Below are positions 24,150 through 64,000 of a stretch of DNA of 64,000 nt, in pieces. Both the position numbers and the translations under genes were made by a program. The stretch comes from Hemibagrus wyckioides (lineage: Eukaryota > Chordata > Actinopteri > Siluriformes > Bagridae). The DNA is taken from contig NC_080711.1 of NCBI RefSeq assembly GCF_019097595.1, forward strand, positions 8,261,428 through 8,325,427, in the 5' to 3' direction. Below the pieces are notes generated by a model. It did no database searches, was not told where the DNA came from, and worked only from the letters and a program-made list of their open reading frames with translations. The stretch's first letter is position 1, and every line of letters starts with the position of its first letter.

Positions 24150-24475
24150 AGCACTGTTGCCTTACAGCAAGAAGATCCTGGGTTCGCGTCCCGGGTTCGA
24201 ACAGGCAGTGCAGTTTGCATGTTCTCCCCGAGCCTGCGTACTCCGGTTTCCTCCTACAGCCCAAAAACATGTACATTAGGTTGATTGGTGATTCTAAATT
24301 GCCCATATGCGTGAGTGTGTGTGGTTGTCTGTCTATATGTGGCCCTGTGATGGACTGGCGACCTCTCCAGGGTGTACATCTGCCTTTCGCTCATTGTGTG
24401 CTGGGATAGCCTCCAGCAGATCCCTGTGACCCTAATTGGAAATAAAGCAGGTATAGAAAATGGACGGATGGAATT
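24125..24475 (+). repeat. Dispersed SINE-like repeat, copy 3 (best preserved)
   Basis: A tRNA-like head (GGGTAGCGCGGTGACTAGCA, with B-box-like GGTTCGCGTCCC at 24181-24192) is followed by the body 'tttgcatgttctccccgagc' and 'ggcgacctctccagggtgta'. It ends with 'tatagaaaatggacggatgg'. This is a standard fish composite SINE layout. The start overlaps the right arm of a 31-bp inverted repeat. Confidence 0.7.
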
Positions 24476-24889
24476 TAATTTCACTTAAATAAAATAACAT
24501 TTTGCTCGTAATTGCTCACGCTGCATAAATGCATTTCATACTGATTACATTAAGTAATAAATACTACTTTACAGATTAACACAAAACAGTACGTCTAATG
24601 AAATGCCCTTGGACAGATGTTGTTATAGGCTGTATGAGTGTGTCTAAACACTGACGCTTGCGTATTGAGTAAGGTTATATCGTTGCTGTTTTATTTTTTT
24701 TTTAGTTTATGTACATTTTGTGATCTGTATGTGTAAGGTCTAAAAAATGACTATGGCTGGAAATAATGATTGTTTGGAAATGGAAACAGTGTAAATAATG
24801 CATGGTCCAATGTACACATAATCTCCATCTCCATCGTGCAGTAAGCCACTGTGTAACGCAAAATCACTTTTTTTGTTTATTCCTCAGTC

Positions 24890-25135
24890 CAGCTCCAGGG
24901 TCCCAAAATCGACCCCACGCGTGGGTAACTGTCGCGTGGTGTTTTGTCCCACGTTCTTTTTATGTTTGAGAGGCTTTCCTCCGGGTTCTACCTCCCACTG
25001 CAGGTAGACTGGTTATCTACTCTAAACTGGCCGTAGGTGTGTCTGAACGTGTGATAGTGTGTGTGCATGGTGCTCCGCGATGGACTGTGAATTCTCGTGC
25101 TTTGCGCCCCAGACTACGATAAAGTACTGTTGATG
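24890..25135 (+). repeat. Dispersed SINE-like repeat, copy 4 (diverged)
   Basis: Weakly preserved blocks ('ctttcctccgggttctacct', 'ctctaaactggccgtaggtg', 'gctccgcgatggactgtgaa') match the body of copy 3 in the same order and orientation. It ends about 300 bases upstream of the mrc2 start codon, just outside the probable promoter. Confidence 0.5.
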
Positions 25136-25139
25136 AATT

Positions 25140-25440
25140 AATTAATTAATGCATGAATGATTACGTGTAACGTGTTAGGATCATAAGACGATAACACGCC
25201 TTACAGTTAAACTGTGACCTGCTTTCGAGAGTAACTGGGACGGTGCATATTTTATGAATTCTGTAGCAATCTGGCAACCACGAAAGCGACACAGCGGTTC
25301 AGCCTCATTCAGCCCCAGCAGAAACTGCACTCCAACCCCAACACACACACACGCACACGCACACCATCTCGGTCCACTTCTCCGGCTCTGCGGGAGGAAA
25401 CTTCTCTTACTTTCTCATTTTTTCCGCGAGAACAGCGGGC
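25140..25440 (+). promoter_or_regulatory. mrc2 promoter / 5' leader (probable)
   Basis: Immediately upstream of the mrc2 signal-peptide exon. The DNA becomes C-rich with a short CA array at 25345-25368 and several CpGs. No TATA box is convincing and the start site cannot be placed. The span is bounded upstream by an ATTAATTAATTAAT stretch at about 25137-25150 and downstream by the ATG at 25441. Confidence 0.4.
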
Positions 25441-62728
<37,288 letters not shown>

Positions 62729-64000
62729 TGAAGGATGATAGATCTTTATGAATGACTCAGCAAACTGGCCTGCACACACGAGGACTAATTGAACTGACTT
62801 TTGTTTTGTTTTGTTCTGAGGTTTGTTTTCTTTTTGTGGTGACATTTAGAAAGCTGTGTGGAGCGCAGCAGATGTCAATCAAACACGAAGGTGGAACTCC
62901 ACCCCTATTTGAACTGTTGCGTCATACCTGCACACCAACCAATCAGAATCCACCAGTTTAAAAGTCGCTGATATGTGGCTGATATGCAAATAGTGGTCTT
63001 TTTTTGCTTCACGTTAACTCTTTTTGGAAATTCAGTTTATAACCATATATATGTTTCCTAGTTACCATCCGGTCATTCGTTTTTTTTTTTTTGTTTTTTT
63101 GTTGTTGTTGTTTTTTTGTTTTTTTTAGCAGTACAGAAAAGAATACCCAGAAAAGAACATACCGGCTCAGATTTCCAGATACAAATGCACACACAACCGT
63201 TTCAGTCTGTACCAGTGTTATACCATAGCAGTATTTTTGCAGACTGTGACTGTGACGTTGTTCTGTTTTTACTTTTATTCATCTTTTTGATTACCTCCAA
63301 CTAAAAGGAGAATTAATTTTTGAGTCCACAAATCATCAGCCTGTGGAATTTTCCCCCCTTTTTATCTCCCCTTTCATGTCACTTCTCTCTCACCTCTTTG
63401 CTTTCTCGTTCTCTCTCTCCAGCTGAATGCCGGGTGCTGTCTGGATGTGATAATCATAGTGATTAGAGATGAAAGGAATTGATAGCATGTGGAGCGTTTG
63501 ACAATGCAGAGGCGAGACAGAGACACAGAGAGAACGCTGGGGGTAGAAATGAGCTGTGTGGCTTAAAGAATGAGAGTAATTTAAAGGTCTTTTCAGCATG
63601 GCTGGTGCTAGTTAAAGCTCGACTGTGCTGCTGAGATTAGCTGGTGCTTGGATCAATTTGGTGTCTTTCCTTTTTTTTCCGAGTGCTGTTTAGTTAATGA
63701 GCTCTTTTGAAAGTTTACAAAAACGATGAGGAGTGTGGCACCAACTACTGCTACTAGCTTCTTTCCAGTCATGAAATATTGATTCATAAATTCATAGATT
63801 CAAGCAATCTTTCTGGCCAGTCATGTTTCTTGTTTTTTTTTTTCTTCTCTCCCTAACATTCTTAAAAGTGTTCAGATTCTGTAGAGTTGCATTTTTCCTT
63901 TATTTTTTTCTCTCTCTCCTTTTGGCGAAGGCGTGGGGATGAAAAGGTGCTGCGGCCAACTGTGGAATGTCGAGTCAGCAAGTGGATCAGGTCTGGAACC
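62729..64000 (+). other. mrc2 3' UTR and downstream sequence
   Basis: After the stop codon comes non-coding sequence with a T-rich stretch at 63080-63128. I find no AATAAA or ATTAAA before the window ends, so the mRNA end is unresolved. The last ~100 bases follow a long pyrimidine tract (about 63895-63923) and have an open frame of about 24 codons to the edge. It could be the start of an exon of the next gene or an alternative 3' exon. I do not recognise it. Confidence 0.45.

Larger units (their letters stand above)
20906..25250. other. tlk2-mrc2 intergenic region
   Basis: About 4.3 kb without a recognisable gene. It holds a minus-strand SINE near 21945-22140, a CpG-containing stretch with an NRF1-like site near 22767-22778, a GCGCGCGCGCG run near 23390, and three + strand SINE-like copies (23535-23835, 24125-24475, 24890-25135). 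A 31-bp hairpin sits at 24085-24149. Short open frames lack homology that I can recognise. Confidence 0.6.

Noticed and set aside
24130..24200. Possible tRNA gene with A and B boxes
   Set aside because: The pol III boxes belong to a SINE head. No acceptor stem or anticodon arm can be drawn, and SINE body and tail follow directly.

Overview
This is a vertebrate genomic window, almost certainly from a teleost fish. It shows split genes with GT/AG introns, AT-rich introns full of (CA)n, (TA)n and (TCTA)n arrays, tRNA-derived SINEs, Tc1-like transposons and a jockey/CR1-group LINE, all typical of fish. The repeat types hint at an otophysan, perhaps a catfish, but this is only an impression.

Three protein genes lie head to tail on the + strand. 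(1) The 3' two thirds of mettl2a, a tRNA m3C32 methyltransferase, occupies 103-2843 in seven exons; its 5' end is outside the window. (2) tlk2 (tousled-like kinase 2) is complete: 20 coding exons at 7696-19630, summing to 2,091 nt (696 codons plus stop), after a CG-rich leader around 5.9-6.6 kb. (3) mrc2 (Endo180/uPARAP, a mannose-receptor-family collagen receptor) is complete: 29 coding exons at 25441-62728, summing to 4,422 nt (1,473 codons plus stop). From memory of the human map, METTL2A-TLK2-MRC2 is the same order and orientation as on chromosome 17q23, so this is a conserved vertebrate block. Every splice junction I chose keeps frame, and both complete CDSs sum to a multiple of three.

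The three proteins have unrelated roles (tRNA modification, chromatin-assembly kinase, endocytic collagen receptor). Their adjacency is ancestral synteny, not an operon or pathway.

Mobile DNA sits in introns and intergenic DNA: a broken Tc1-like transposase gene (34401-35560) in mrc2 intron 1, an older Tc1-like remnant (36950-37410) in intron 2, an antisense 5'-truncated LINE (57180-59260) in intron 24, two SINE groups, candidate MITEs, and a 36-bp minisatellite (52933-53263) in intron 16.

I found no new gene system. The points most worth a second look concern mrc2 and tlk2 splicing. A (GT)19 tract abuts mrc2 exon 9, a phase 0-0 exon carrying half of the only intact sugar-binding site. mrc2 has two symmetric microexons. 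A SINE ends 18 bases before a tlk2 kinase exon. There is also a near-perfect 31-bp hairpin at a SINE head.
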